A stretch of 64,000 bases of DNA from NCBI RefSeq assembly GCF_029873215.1, contig NZ_CP123620.1:3224001-3288000 (forward strand), in the 5' to 3' direction. Position numbers and translations under genes: made by a program. The notes under the pieces were generated by a model, which was given only the letters and a program-made list of their open reading frames with translations, had not been told where the DNA came from and made no database searches. How positions within the stretch are numbered: the first letter of the stretch is position 1; every line of letters starts with the position of its first letter. Positions 42,827-51,641 of the stretch are shown piece by piece. This DNA comes from Nocardioides sp. BP30 (lineage in GTDB: Bacteria > Actinomycetota > Actinomycetes > Propionibacteriales > Nocardioidaceae).

Positions 42827-43888
42827 ATGCCGAGCTGGCCGCTCAACCAGTGGTACGTCGCCGCCTACAGCAGCGAGATCGACGAGGGCCTCCTCGGCCG
42901 TACGATCTGTGACGAGCCGTTGGTCTTCTACCGCACCTCGCAGGGCGAGGCGGTGGCACTCGCCGACCGTTGCGTGCACCGCCGCTACCCGCTCTCGCTG
43001 AGCCATCTCAAGGACGACCAGATCATCTGCGGGTACCACGGCTTCACCTACGACAAGGCCGGCAGCTGTGTGGCAGCCCCGGCGCAGAAGCGGATCCCGC
43101 GGGCCGCCCGGGTGCCGTCTTTCCCCGTGCACGAGCAGGACTCGTTCGTCTGGGTCTGGATCGGCGACGCCGACCTGGCCGACACCGCGTCGATCCCGCG
43201 GGCACCGTGGCTCGACAGCCCCGACTACGCCGTGGTCCGCGGTCGCGAGCCGATCAAGGGCCGCTACACCCTCCTGGTCGACAACCTCATGGACCTCTCC
43301 CACGAGACCTACCTACACGGCGGGTACATCGGTACGCCGGAGGTCGCCGAGACCCCGATCACCACCGAGGTGGACGAAGAGGCCAACGTCGTCTACGTCA
43401 GCCGGCACATGGACGACGCGGAGTGCCCGCCGTTCTACGCCAACTCCACCGGGATCGAAGGCCGGATCACCCGCTGGCAGGACGTCGAGTACCACGCCCC
43501 CTGCCTGTACCAGCTGCACAGCCGGATCGCGCCTGTCGGCGTCGTGCCGCCCGCCGAGGGGCCCGACGACCAGGCCTTCCACGTCGAGGTGGTCTACGCG
43601 ATCACCCCGGAGAGCGAGCACTCGACCCACGACTTCTGGATGGTCGCACGCGACTTCGCCCTCGGCGACGAGAAGGTCACCGAGTACCTCGCCACCAACA
43701 ACCACACGGTGGTCATGCAGGACGTGGTCGCCCTCAACATCCTCGAGGAGGTCGTCGAGGGCGAGAAGGAGAACTACCAGGAGCTGTCGATCAACATCGA
43801 CACCGGCGGCCTCGCCGCCCGGCGGATCCTGAAGAAGCTGATCGAGGTCGGCGACGAGGCGACGCAGAAGACGGTGGCGAAGGTCTGA
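42827..43888 (+). CDS. vanA: vanillate O-demethylase oxygenase-type Rieske protein (vanA)
   Basis: 353 residues from ATG at 42827 with AGGAG upstream. Rieske 2Fe-2S ligands C49-x-H51 and C68-x2-H71; mononuclear iron ligands D156, H159 and H164 in NLMDLSHETYLH. Length and order match VanA. Demethylates vanillate to protocatechuate and formaldehyde using electrons from VanB. Forms an operon with the 88-residue ORF and vanB (TGATG overlap). Confidence 0.9.
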   Translation: MPSWPLNQWYVAAYSSEIDEGLLGRTICDEPLVFYRTSQGEAVALADRCVHRRYPLSLSHLKDDQIICGYHGFTYDKAGSCVAAPAQKRIPRAARVPSFPVHEQDSFVWVWIGDADLADTASIPRAPWLDSPDYAVVRGREPIKGRYTLLVDNLMDLSHETYLHGGYIGTPEVAETPITTEVDEEANVVYVSRHMDDAECPPFYANSTGIEGRITRWQDVEYHAPCLYQLHSRIAPVGVVPPAEGPDDQAFHVEVVYAITPESEHSTHDFWMVARDFALGDEKVTEYLATNNHTVVMQDVVALNILEEVVEGEKENYQELSINIDTGGLAARRILKKLIEVGDEATQKTVAKV

Positions 43889-44154
43889 TGGCCGAACCCG
43901 AAGCCCCGGTCAAGGCGGACCTGCCCCCGCCGTCGAAGATGCTCAAGGGCCACACCGTCTACCGCGTGGTCTGGAAGCTCAACACCGACGTCCTGGTCGG
44001 CTACTGCTGGTGCGGGACCGCGCACGAGGCGACCGATCCGATCGAGCTGTGGGACTGGCTGCTCGCGCACCCCGCCACCCACGGCCGGGAGGACGATCGC
44101 GCCGACATCGCGCCGGCTCCCGTCTCCCCCGACCGAGAGCTGGTGAGGTCGTGA
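43888..44154 (+). CDS. small van-operon protein of unknown function
   Basis: 88 residues, ATG overlapping the vanA stop (TGATG) and its own stop overlapping the vanB start (GTGA). The middle, HTVYRVVWKLNTDVLVG, leads to GYCWCGTAHEATDPIELWDWLLAHP with a C-x-C pair. The tight coupling shows it is a real gene. It could bind a metal, help assemble the oxygenase or bridge to the reductase; no family is recognised. Confidence 0.8.
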   Translation: MAEPEAPVKADLPPPSKMLKGHTVYRVVWKLNTDVLVGYCWCGTAHEATDPIELWDWLLAHPATHGREDDRADIAPAPVSPDRELVRS

Positions 44155-45170
44155 ACGCCGCGCAGAACGCCGCGCAGAACGCCGCGCACAGCACCGCGCA
44201 CACCGTCCCGGACCCGGCCGCCGAGCACGAGCTCGAACTGCGGGTCTCGGCGATCGACGCGCCCGCCGACGGCGTCCGCCGGCTCCGGCTGGTGGACCCG
44301 TCCGGCGGCACGCTTCCCGCCTGGCAGCCCGGTGCGCACGTGGACCTGCACCTCGGCGACCTGGTGCGGCAGTACTCCCTGTGCGGCGACCCGGACGACG
44401 CCTCCACGTGGACGGTGGCGGTGCTGCGCGAGCCCGAGGGTCGCGGCGGGTCGAGCTTCGTGCACGACAAGCTCGCCGAGGGGGACCTGGTCCAGGTCCG
44501 CGGCCCGCGCAACCACTTCCCGCTCCTGCCCGCGCCGCGCTACCTCTTCGTGGCCGGCGGCATCGGCATCACGCCCCTGCTGCCGATGATCGCCGCGGCC
44601 GAGGCCGCCGGGGCGCAGTGGGAGCTGGCGTACGGCGGCAGGACCGGTGCCTCGATGGCGTTCGCCCAGGAGCTGCTGGCGACGTACGGCGACCGCGTGC
44701 GGCTGTACCCGCAGGACGAGGTCGGCCTCCTGCCACTCCCCGCTCTCCTGCCGACGCCCGGTGACGGCACGCTGGTCTACTGCTGCGGCCCCGGCCCGCT
44801 GCTGGACGCCGTCAGCGACCTGTGCGCCGGCTGGCCCGACGGGCTGCTGCACATGGAGCACTTCGCACCCGCGGAGCCGCTGCACGCCGCCGACGACGGC
44901 TCGTTCGAGGTGGAGCTCGCCGACGCGGGGCTGACCCTGACCGTCCCGCCCGACGGCACGATCCTGGAGACCGTCCGGGCCGCCGGTGTGACAGTGCTGT
45001 CCTCGTGTCAGGAAGGCACCTGCGGGACCTGCGAGACGGGCGTGCTCGAGGGCGTCGTGGACCACCGGGACTCCATCCTCACGCCGGCCGAGCGAGCGGA
45101 GAACGACGTCATGTACGTCTGCGTCTCGCGCGCCGCTGCCGGCTGCCCGAGGCTGGTCCTGGAGCTGTAG
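44151..45170 (+). CDS. vanB: vanillate O-demethylase reductase (vanB)
   Basis: 339 residues, GTG at 44151. An Ala/Gln-rich N-terminus from 12-bp repeats (GCGCAGAACGCC) precedes an FMN/NAD-binding reductase module (HVDLHLGDLVRQYSLCGDPDD; FVAGGIGITPLLPM) and a C-terminal plant-type ferredoxin with C286-x4-C291-x2-C294-x29-C324. Passes electrons from NADH to VanA. Its 3' end overlaps the convergent gene by 163 bp. Confidence 0.9.
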   Translation: MNAAQNAAQNAAHSTAHTVPDPAAEHELELRVSAIDAPADGVRRLRLVDPSGGTLPAWQPGAHVDLHLGDLVRQYSLCGDPDDASTWTVAVLREPEGRGGSSFVHDKLAEGDLVQVRGPRNHFPLLPAPRYLFVAGGIGITPLLPMIAAAEAAGAQWELAYGGRTGASMAFAQELLATYGDRVRLYPQDEVGLLPLPALLPTPGDGTLVYCCGPGPLLDAVSDLCAGWPDGLLHMEHFAPAEPLHAADDGSFEVELADAGLTLTVPPDGTILETVRAAGVTVLSSCQEGTCGTCETGVLEGVVDHRDSILTPAERAENDVMYVCVSRAAAGCPRLVLEL

Positions 45171-45781
45171 GACGTCGCGACGGCGATGGCACCGACGAGC
45201 AGGCCGCGCAGCCGGCTGTCCACGTCGGGCGCGGCGTACTCCGCAACGCCGCGGACCGCGCAGCTCATCAGGTGCGGTGCGGTGTGCTCCCGGAACGCCT
45301 TGAGGCTCGGGCGCGCCTCCCCGATGAACCAGCGCGCCCAGCCCCCGGCGTGAGGTGCCCCGGCGATCGCCCGGCGCAGCTCGTCCAGGCCGACGACGGC
45401 GCCGGGCTCGAGGCCCTGCGCGACCTCCTCACAACGCAGCAGACCCACCGCGAGCGGCCGTTGGAACGACTCGGAGACCTGCGGAAGCGCAGCCCCCGCG
45501 ACGGCGGCCGATACCGACACCTCCCAGCCCAGTCCGTCCCCGCGCAGCCCCACCACGGAGGGGATGTGCGGCACCAGCCGACCCCGTTCGGCGTCACTGG
45601 TGCAGTCGTTCACCATCCGGGCCAGCTGGGCCAGCAGCGGATGGGTGCACGCGGGATGGTCGCTCCACGGCTCACCGGCCAGGAACGAGGCCATCTCCAT
45701 GAAGCACGCCCCGCGTCGAGGGCTGCGGTGCTTGCCCCGGGAGAGGACCGGGACTCCGTCGGGTGTGCGCTGATCGGCCAT
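45008..45781 (-). CDS. conserved hypothetical protein
   Basis: 257 residues from ATG at 45779-45781, with GGAGG upstream (ATG at 45805 is also possible). Starts MADQRTPDGVPVLSRGKHRSP; RRGACFMEMASFLAGEPWSDHPACTHPLLAQLARMVND is a conserved block seen in actinobacterial proteins of unknown function. The C-terminal 54 or so residues are read through the antisense of vanB, so the true end of the conserved protein may be earlier. No domain is recognised. Confidence 0.7.
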   Translation of the reverse strand: MADQRTPDGVPVLSRGKHRSPRRGACFMEMASFLAGEPWSDHPACTHPLLAQLARMVNDCTSDAERGRLVPHIPSVVGLRGDGLGWEVSVSAAVAGAALPQVSESFQRPLAVGLLRCEEVAQGLEPGAVVGLDELRRAIAGAPHAGGWARWFIGEARPSLKAFREHTAPHLMSCAVRGVAEYAAPDVDSRLRGLLVGAIAVATSYSSRTSLGQPAAARETQTYMTSFSARSAGVRMESRWSTTPSSTPVSQVPQVPS

Positions 45782-45839
45782 GGGCGTCGCCTCCACGACC
45801 AGCATTCGCCTCTTGCGCCCGTGCCGCAAGGGGAAGCGC

Positions 45840-47210
45840 TCAGCCGACGGCGTCGACCCCTGTCACGGACCATCCGTGCGCGGTGGCGTCCTCGAGCCGG
45901 AGCGTGAAGACGAGCGAGATCGTCCGGGGGGCGTGCGCGTCGCCCGCCACCACCTCCTCGGTCCGGCGGTCGACCTCGTAGTAGACGCCCTCGGCCGCGA
46001 CGGCGACCCGGAAGACGACCGGCTCGCGGGAGACCAGCTCGCGCACCTCGATGCCGCGGATGACGGCCGTGCGCATCACCGTGCGGTTGCGGGTGCGCAC
46101 CGCGGTGAAGTCGAGGCTGCCGTCGTTGAGCTGCCACTCCTCGAGGAACTGCGCGATCGCGACCTCGAGCACCGACTTGTCGAAGCGGCCGTCGACGAGG
46201 CTGACATCGCCGGCCGCCCGGTCGGCCGCATCGGACCATGACACGTTCGTCAGCGACAGGACGTCGGAGGCGCCACCGGCCGAGGTGCGCTGGGCGACCT
46301 CGAGGACCGCCTCGCGCGCCACCGCCTTCTGGTTCCAGCTGTCGGTCTCGATCGCGTCGGTCAGGTGGTGGCTTCCGTCCTCCGCCTGCTCGATCGACGC
46401 GACGATCCATTCCCCGGCGGCGTTCTTGCGCAGGGTCCAGTACTCCACCGGACGCGAGGAGCTGTCGCGGCGGCTCGCGTGCGCGCCCGACCAGCTGCTG
46501 GTGACGTAGTCGTTGAGCGTGGCGGTGATCCGGAAGGTCACCGTGTCGCTGGTCTCGCCGCTGCGGTTGGCGACGTTGACCATCTCCACGCTCGGACCGT
46601 CCACGATCTCCACGACGTTGACCTCGCCGCGCGAGGCGTACTCCTGGAGCTGCTCGGACCACTTGCCGAACAGGACGGGCGCGAGGATGGCGCGCAGCGT
46701 CGCCTCGTCGCGCGCGGTCCACGCGCGCTGCGCCGTGATGTACAGCGAGGTGGCACGCTGTTTGAGGGCCTCGACGTCGAAGGTGCGGTCGACGGTCGCC
46801 AACGCGCCGACGTGCGCCTCCACTGCCGCGGCCCGAGCACGCGCCGTACGGTCCGCGCGGTGGGCGACGCGGTCGCTGGTGGTGTTCATGGTCCGCCTCG
46901 CCTGCCGCCGCTGGGACCAGGTCTTGTAGAGCAGGTAGACGACCACCACGACCACGATGACCAGCAGGAGGCCACCCCCTCCGCCACCACCGCTGCCGAG
47001 GAAGAAGAAGCCACCTCCGCCGTGGTAGCCGCCGCCACCACCGCCGAAGCCACCACCACCGCCACCGCCGCCGAAGCCGCCGCGACCACCGCCGCCCCGG
47101 GCATAGGCGGCGGTCGGCGCGAGGGCCGACAGCAGGGTCAGGCCCCCTGTCAGCGCGGCCGGCGCGATCAGGCGGCGCACGCGGTGGCGGCGGGCAGGTA
47201 CTCGGTCCAT
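45840..47210 (-). CDS. TIM44-like-domain membrane protein
   Basis: 456 residues, ATG at 47208-47210. N-terminal signal or anchor, then a Gly-rich segment (GGGGRGGFGGGG, residues about 38-80), a transmembrane helix (LLLVIVVVVVVYLLY) and a TIM44-like domain (about 155-285) of the Tim44/MbA fold, which forms a cone-shaped pocket. The C-terminal 160 residues repeat such a fold in part (VSLVDGRFDKSVLEVAIAQFLEEWQLNDGS). Function is unknown in bacteria; membrane-tethered transport or stress roles are guessed. Confidence 0.8.
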   Translation of the reverse strand: MDRVPARRHRVRRLIAPAALTGGLTLLSALAPTAAYARGGGGRGGFGGGGGGGGFGGGGGGYHGGGGFFFLGSGGGGGGGLLLVIVVVVVVYLLYKTWSQRRQARRTMNTTSDRVAHRADRTARARAAAVEAHVGALATVDRTFDVEALKQRATSLYITAQRAWTARDEATLRAILAPVLFGKWSEQLQEYASRGEVNVVEIVDGPSVEMVNVANRSGETSDTVTFRITATLNDYVTSSWSGAHASRRDSSSRPVEYWTLRKNAAGEWIVASIEQAEDGSHHLTDAIETDSWNQKAVAREAVLEVAQRTSAGGASDVLSLTNVSWSDAADRAAGDVSLVDGRFDKSVLEVAIAQFLEEWQLNDGSLDFTAVRTRNRTVMRTAVIRGIEVRELVSREPVVFRVAVAAEGVYYEVDRRTEEVVAGDAHAPRTISLVFTLRLEDATAHGWSVTGVDAVG

Positions 47211-47304
47211 GGGGGCCTGTTCCGGAAGAGGTGTCGGTCACCGTCAGCGTACGCCGGAGGGTCACGTGGCCGGCGCTCACCACGGCACCCGACCACGGCT
47301 TTCG

Positions 47305-47703
47305 TCAGTCGTCGGGCCGACCGCGGAGCCGCTTGATCTCGCTGCGGCGCTTCTTGTGGTTGATCCGGCGTTGCTGGGAGCCCTTCGACGGCTTGGTCGG
47401 CACCCGTGCGGCCTGCGGCGGCCGCATCGCCTCCTCCAGGATCCGGGCGAGTCGCTCCTCGGCCGCGCGGCGGTTGCGCAGCTGCGAGCGTTGCTCGGAG
47501 GCGACCACCACCACCTCGCCACCGAGCCGGGCGAGCAGCCGCTCCTTCAGCCGGTCGGGGAACGCAGCCGAGCCGGCCAGGTCGAAGCTCAGCTGGACGC
47601 GGGTGTCGGTGGTGTTGACGTGCTGGCCGCCCGGCCCCGACGAGCGGGAGAAGCGCCAGCTCAGGTCGCTGTCGGGGATGACGTGGTGACGGACGGTGAT
47701 CAC
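47305..47703 (-). CDS. arfB: alternative ribosome-rescue factor ArfB
   Basis: 132 residues from GTG at 47701-47703. SSGPGGQHVNTTDTRVQLSFD has the GGQ motif of class I release factors, and the basic tail (GSQQRRINHKKRRSEIKRLRGR) enters the mRNA channel. Releases peptides from stalled ribosomes without a stop codon. Length matches the family. Confidence 0.95.
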   Translation of the reverse strand: MITVRHHVIPDSDLSWRFSRSSGPGGQHVNTTDTRVQLSFDLAGSAAFPDRLKERLLARLGGEVVVVASEQRSQLRNRRAAEERLARILEEAMRPPQAARVPTKPSKGSQQRRINHKKRRSEIKRLRGRPDD

Positions 47704-47842
47704 CGCTGGGCGCCTGGGTGCTGGCGACGCGCGGAAGCTCTCACCCGGCAAGGCTATGAGTTCGGCGAGGGCGCTGTCGCCCGATATCGGCGATGATGCC
47801 GGGGACGGCGCCGCCGTACGCGCCGGCGAGGAGGTGCGTGTC

Positions 47843-48295
47843 ATGGCCATCCGGGTGGCGACGACGGACGATGCGCCGGCGCTGGCACAGCTGTTGGACG
47901 CGTTCAACCGGGAGTTCGACTCGCCCACTCCCGGCGTCGCGGTCCTGGTGGACCGGCTGCGGCGACTGCTCAGCGGACCGGCCACGTTCGCCGTGCTCAG
48001 CGAGGAACCGATGGGGGCGGTCGCGCTCGTGTCACTGCGGCCGAGCCTCTGGTACGACGGCGCGGCTGCCGTTCTGGACGAGCTCTACGTCGTCCCCGAC
48101 CGACGCGGCCAGGGGATCGGTGGGCGGTTGCTCGCGGCGGTCGAGGCGGAGGTACGGCACCGCGGCGGGCGGCTGGTCGAGATCAACGTCGACGGGCAGG
48201 ACGTGGACGCGCGGCGCTTCTACGTCCGGCACGGGTACAGCGACACCGACCCGGGCCAGTCCGAGCCGTGCCTGTACTACGCCAAGGAGATATGA
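47843..48295 (+). CDS. GNAT N-acetyltransferase
   Basis: 150 residues from ATG at 47843, GGAGG upstream. Motif A for acetyl-CoA binding is VLDELYVVPDRRGQGIGGRLLAAVEAEV (R-x-x-G-x-G/A). Acceptor unknown. 46 bp before the MarR gene. Confidence 0.88.
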   Translation: MAIRVATTDDAPALAQLLDAFNREFDSPTPGVAVLVDRLRRLLSGPATFAVLSEEPMGAVALVSLRPSLWYDGAAAVLDELYVVPDRRGQGIGGRLLAAVEAEVRHRGGRLVEINVDGQDVDARRFYVRHGYSDTDPGQSEPCLYYAKEI

Positions 48296-48340
48296 AGCAC
48301 ACCTACGAAGTTTACCTTCATATTGTGCTAGCCTGGTCTC

Positions 48341-48799
48341 GTGACCGATCCGATGACCGAGGCTGCCCTCGCTGAGCTGGCGGCGGATCTGCGGGCCACG
48401 GTCGGCCGGATGACCCGGACCCTGCGCGAGCACGGCGCCCGGCTCGGCCTCACGCCGAGCCAGTCGGAGGCGCTCGGCTACCTCTACCGCGACGGTCCGC
48501 TGACGGTGACCGAGCTGGCCCGGCGACAGGGCGTCCGCTCGCAGTCGATGGGCGCCACCGTCGGCGTCCTCGAGGAGAGCGGTCTGGTGAGGATCGCCGC
48601 CGATCCCGACGACGGCCGGCGCCGGGTGATCTCCGTGACCGAGCGGGGCCGGCAGGTGGTGAAGGACGCGCGCAGCGTCAAGGAGGATTGGCTCGCCCAC
48701 ACCATCTCCGCCCGCTTCACCCCCGAGGAACAGCTCGCCCTGCGCGACAGCGTCGCCCTCTGGTTGCGCATCACCGGAACCGAGGCGACCCGCGCGTGA
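48341..48799 (+). CDS. MarR-family regulator
   Basis: 152 residues. SQSEALGYLYRDGPLTVTELARRQGVRSQSMGATVGVLEESGLVRIAADPDDGRRRVISVT is the winged helix. Its stop overlaps the MFS start (GTGA), so it probably represses its own transporter operon. An AT-rich stretch TTTACCTTCATATTGTGCTAG (48312-48332) just upstream fits a promoter. Confidence 0.88.
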   Translation: MTDPMTEAALAELAADLRATVGRMTRTLREHGARLGLTPSQSEALGYLYRDGPLTVTELARRQGVRSQSMGATVGVLEESGLVRIAADPDDGRRRVISVTERGRQVVKDARSVKEDWLAHTISARFTPEEQLALRDSVALWLRITGTEATRA

Positions 48800-50214
48800 C
48801 CTCAGCCCCGACCGACCCACGCGTCGACCCGGCGACCGCCCGGGGCGTCTACGGCTGGCGCTTCCTGGCCCCGCTCTTCATCGGTCCCCTGCTCAACCCG
48901 ATCAACACCACCATGATCTCGGTGGCACTCTCCCCCATCAGTCACTCCCTGCACATCTCGAGCGCCACCGTCCTGTGGCTGGTCGCCGGCCTCTACCTCA
49001 CCAGCGCGATCGCCCAGCCGACGATGGGCCGTATCGGCGACATCATGGGCCCGCGCCGGGTCTACCTGGCGGGACTGGTCGTGGTGATGGCGGCCGGCGT
49101 CCTGCCGCAACTGGCACCGGGCTTCACACCGGTCCTGATCTCGCGCATCCTGCTCGGCGTCGGTACGTCGGCGGCGTACCCCTCGGTGATGGCCCTGGTG
49201 CGGGAACGGTCCGACCGGGCGGGCATCGAGACCCCGCCGGCGGTGCTGGCGGGGATCTCGATCAGCACCTTGACGAGCTCGGTCATCGGGCCTGTCCTGG
49301 GCGGCCTGCTGATCGCGCTCGGCGGGTGGCACGCGATCTTCCTGGTGAACATCCCGCTCGCCCTGCTCGCCCTGGTGATGACGGTCCTGTGGGTGCCCTC
49401 GGACGGCGGCCGCCGGCGCACCGACGCCCGCTTCCGCGACCTCGACCCGATCGGCATCGGCCTGTTCGGCCTGACGATCGCCGGGCTGTTGGTGTTCCTC
49501 ATCCATCTCGACGCCCCGGTGTGGTGGCTGCTGCCGGCGACGCTGATCGCGTTCGGCGCGCTGCTGGGGTGGGAGCTGCGCCGACAGCAGCCGTTCATCG
49601 ACTTCCGGATGCTCGCCGGCAACGGCGCCCTGACCCGCACCTACCTGCGGATGCTGCTGCTCTACTTCGGCAGCTACACGATGACCTACGGCTACAGCCA
49701 GTGGGTCCAGGACGCCGCCGGCTTCTCCTCCTCCCAGGCCGGCTTCCTGCAGCTGCCCACCGCCGTCCTGGCCGGTCTCGTCTCGCTCACCATCGCGCGG
49801 ACCACGAAGGTCTGGCTGCCACTCCTGCTCACCGGCGTCTTCCCCCTCGTCGGCGGAGCGTTCATGCTGGGCATCGACTCCGAGCGCCCACTGGCCTACC
49901 TGCTCGTGATGGCCGGAGTCTTCGGACTCGGGCAGGGTCTGGCCAGCATCAGCAACCAGCAGGTGCTCTACCGCCAGGCGCCACCCGCGCAGCTCGGGAC
50001 GGCGTCGGGGCTCTCGCGGACCTTCGTCTACCTCGGCGCGATCCTCGCCTCCGGAGTGCTCGGTGCGACCTTCGGGGAGTCGCCCAGCGACGGGGACATG
50101 CACCTGATCGGCCTGATCATCCTGAGCTGCTCGGCGGGTGTCGTCCTGCTGGTGCTGCTGGACCGCGGATTGCGCGGCCACGCCTCTTCCCGGGCAGGCC
50201 GCGCGGCGTCATAG
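48796..50214 (+). CDS. MFS transporter, DHA2/EmrB-like
   Basis: 472 residues, GTG overlapping the marR stop. Fourteen or so helices. MGRIGDIMGPRRVYLAG is motif A; ILLGVGTSAAYPSVMALVRERS follows. Likely multidrug or organic-acid efflux, controlled by the MarR encoded just before it. Confidence 0.88.
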   Translation: MTSAPTDPRVDPATARGVYGWRFLAPLFIGPLLNPINTTMISVALSPISHSLHISSATVLWLVAGLYLTSAIAQPTMGRIGDIMGPRRVYLAGLVVVMAAGVLPQLAPGFTPVLISRILLGVGTSAAYPSVMALVRERSDRAGIETPPAVLAGISISTLTSSVIGPVLGGLLIALGGWHAIFLVNIPLALLALVMTVLWVPSDGGRRRTDARFRDLDPIGIGLFGLTIAGLLVFLIHLDAPVWWLLPATLIAFGALLGWELRRQQPFIDFRMLAGNGALTRTYLRMLLLYFGSYTMTYGYSQWVQDAAGFSSSQAGFLQLPTAVLAGLVSLTIARTTKVWLPLLLTGVFPLVGGAFMLGIDSERPLAYLLVMAGVFGLGQGLASISNQQVLYRQAPPAQLGTASGLSRTFVYLGAILASGVLGATFGESPSDGDMHLIGLIILSCSAGVVLLVLLDRGLRGHASSRAGRAAS

Positions 50215-50221
50215 TCGTCGC

Positions 50222-50488
50222 ATGGGCCGCATCGCCCGAGACATCGTGGAGCCGCTCGACGAGCTGCCGCTCGTGCTGCGCCACGCCGCGGTCGGGGCGG
50301 CGGCACTCGGTGCCGTGGGCGGGATCGTCGGACTCGTCCTCGGTCTACGCGTCTACCTACCGACCGCTGCCGTCGCGATCCTCGAGGTCGGCATCCCCGC
50401 CGCGCTGGTCGGCGCGCTGATCGGCCTGCTGAGCGGCTCGATGGTCTGGTGCGGCCGCCGGATGCATCACGGTCGCCGACCCCGATGA
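50222..50488 (+). CDS. small two-TM hypothetical protein
   Basis: 88 residues from ATG at 50222. Two hydrophobic helices: VGAAALGAVGGIVGLVLGL and VGIPAALVGALIGLLSGSM, with a basic C-terminus. Unknown; may be cotranscribed with the MFS gene (7-bp gap). Confidence 0.6.
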   Translation: MGRIARDIVEPLDELPLVLRHAAVGAAALGAVGGIVGLVLGLRVYLPTAAVAILEVGIPAALVGALIGLLSGSMVWCGRRMHHGRRPR

Positions 50489-50559
50489 CCCCGATGACCC
50501 CGACGACGCCGGTGACGCCGTCGCACATGGACCCCGCCCGCCTGGGCACCGGGTGAGTA

Positions 50560-50602
50560 TCCCCGAAGGCTGGCAGTCGCGCTTGACCCCGGCTTTCGGG
50601 GA
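50560..50602. terminator. bidirectional hairpin terminator
   Basis: TCCCCGAAGGCTGG (50560-50573) and CCGGCTTTCGGGGA (50589-50602) pair with two imperfections. It lies between the convergent 50222 and 50608 genes. Confidence 0.7.
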
Positions 50603-50607
50603 CCGAC

Positions 50608-51321
50608 TCACGACTCGGTCACGCGCGGCACGCCTGCCGCAGCCGACGCCACGGCGGCGCCCGACTCGGGGAGCAGGCCCTGCTGGCGGACCACGACGTA
50701 CGACCACGCGATCGTGACGACCGCCGCCGTCATCGTGAGGGTGACGATGGCACCGCCCTTGATCAGGACGAAGTCAGCCGTGGACAGCGACTCCAGCAGC
50801 CACAGCGTGACGCCGCCCTTCACCAGGATCACCAGCCCCCACAGCAGGGTGAGCCGCCAGAAGTGTCGACGGATCTCGGGTCGATCCGCCACCGCCGTGC
50901 TCATCGGGTAGAAGTCCGGCGCCAAGCGGGCGATGACCGGCCGGCGGGTCCACAGTGAGCCGAGGAACGTGATGGCCACCACGGCGTCGGCGAAGACCGG
51001 CTGGACGAAGTAGACGAAGCTGCTCCCGGTGATCAGCGTGAGGGCGGTCTTCACGGTGAGGATGCCGAGGCTGAGCAGGAGCAGGCCGGAGACCGCGCGC
51101 CCGGTGGCGTAGCGCCAGACCATCGCGAGCACCATCCATGCCAGGCAGACCAGGATCGCGATGGTCACGTCGGTCAGCTCGATCATCGCCCACAGCAGCA
51201 GCGCGGGTACGACGACCGCGAGCGCCAGGCTGCCGGCGATCCGCTCGATCACCTCACGGGGACGCGGCGGGTGCTGTTCCCGGTCGGGCGCATCGCTCCC
51301 GCTGATCGCATCGCTTCTCAC
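50608..51321 (-). CDS. multi-pass membrane protein, VC0807-like
   Basis: 237 residues, GTG at 51319-51321. About six helices (SLALAVVVPALLLWAMIEL, IAILVCLAWMVLAMVW, and others). TLLWGLVILVKGGVTLWLLE resembles VC0807-type proteins; function unknown. N-terminus is short and polar. Confidence 0.6.
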   Translation of the reverse strand: MRSDAISGSDAPDREQHPPRPREVIERIAGSLALAVVVPALLLWAMIELTDVTIAILVCLAWMVLAMVWRYATGRAVSGLLLLSLGILTVKTALTLITGSSFVYFVQPVFADAVVAITFLGSLWTRRPVIARLAPDFYPMSTAVADRPEIRRHFWRLTLLWGLVILVKGGVTLWLLESLSTADFVLIKGGAIVTLTMTAAVVTIAWSYVVVRQQGLLPESGAAVASAAAGVPRVTES

Positions 51322-51464
51322 GCTCGCCCGACCCGTCCCCGGTCATCGGACCGGATCCCGCACCGAAGACGACGAAGACGCACTCTCCATGCCGGAGCCG
51401 TCGGCCCTCCCAGCCTACTCCGGAAAGCGGCCGGCAGGCGGCGCCGAGCCACGCTCGGTCCCAT

Positions 51465-51512
51465 CATCGGGCCATTCATCGGGCCATTCATCGGGCCATT
51501 TATCGGGCCATT
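51465..51512. repeat. 12-bp tandem repeat, four copies
   Basis: CATCGGGCCATT at 51465, 51477 and 51489, and TATCGGGCCATT at 51501. Non-coding, between the divergent membrane-protein and secreted-hydrolase genes. Confidence 0.92.
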
Positions 51513-51563
51513 GCGTACCACCGGGCGGCGGAGCGAGGGATGGAGCGACCGAATCAATCTGCT

Positions 51564-51575
51564 TGAAACGTTACA
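51564..51575. promoter_or_regulatory. LacI-family operator candidate
   Basis: TGAAACGTTACA differs in one base from the palindrome TGAAACGTTTCA bound by many actinobacterial LacI regulators. It lies 67 bp before the secreted hydrolase start, in a gap of about 320 bp (51322-51641) that holds the repeat above, AT-rich promoter-like DNA and no gene. Carbohydrate control is plausible. Confidence 0.5.
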
Positions 51576-51641
51576 GAAACACTCACCCCTTTCCCTTTGA
51601 ATCTCATCTTGCTCTCGGGATTTTCTCAGAAGGAGACACGT

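Noticed and set aside
44151..44195. Repeat of GCGCAGAACGCC in vanB as a regulatory element
   Set aside because: It is inside the coding frame and simply encodes an Ala/Gln/Asn N-terminal linker.
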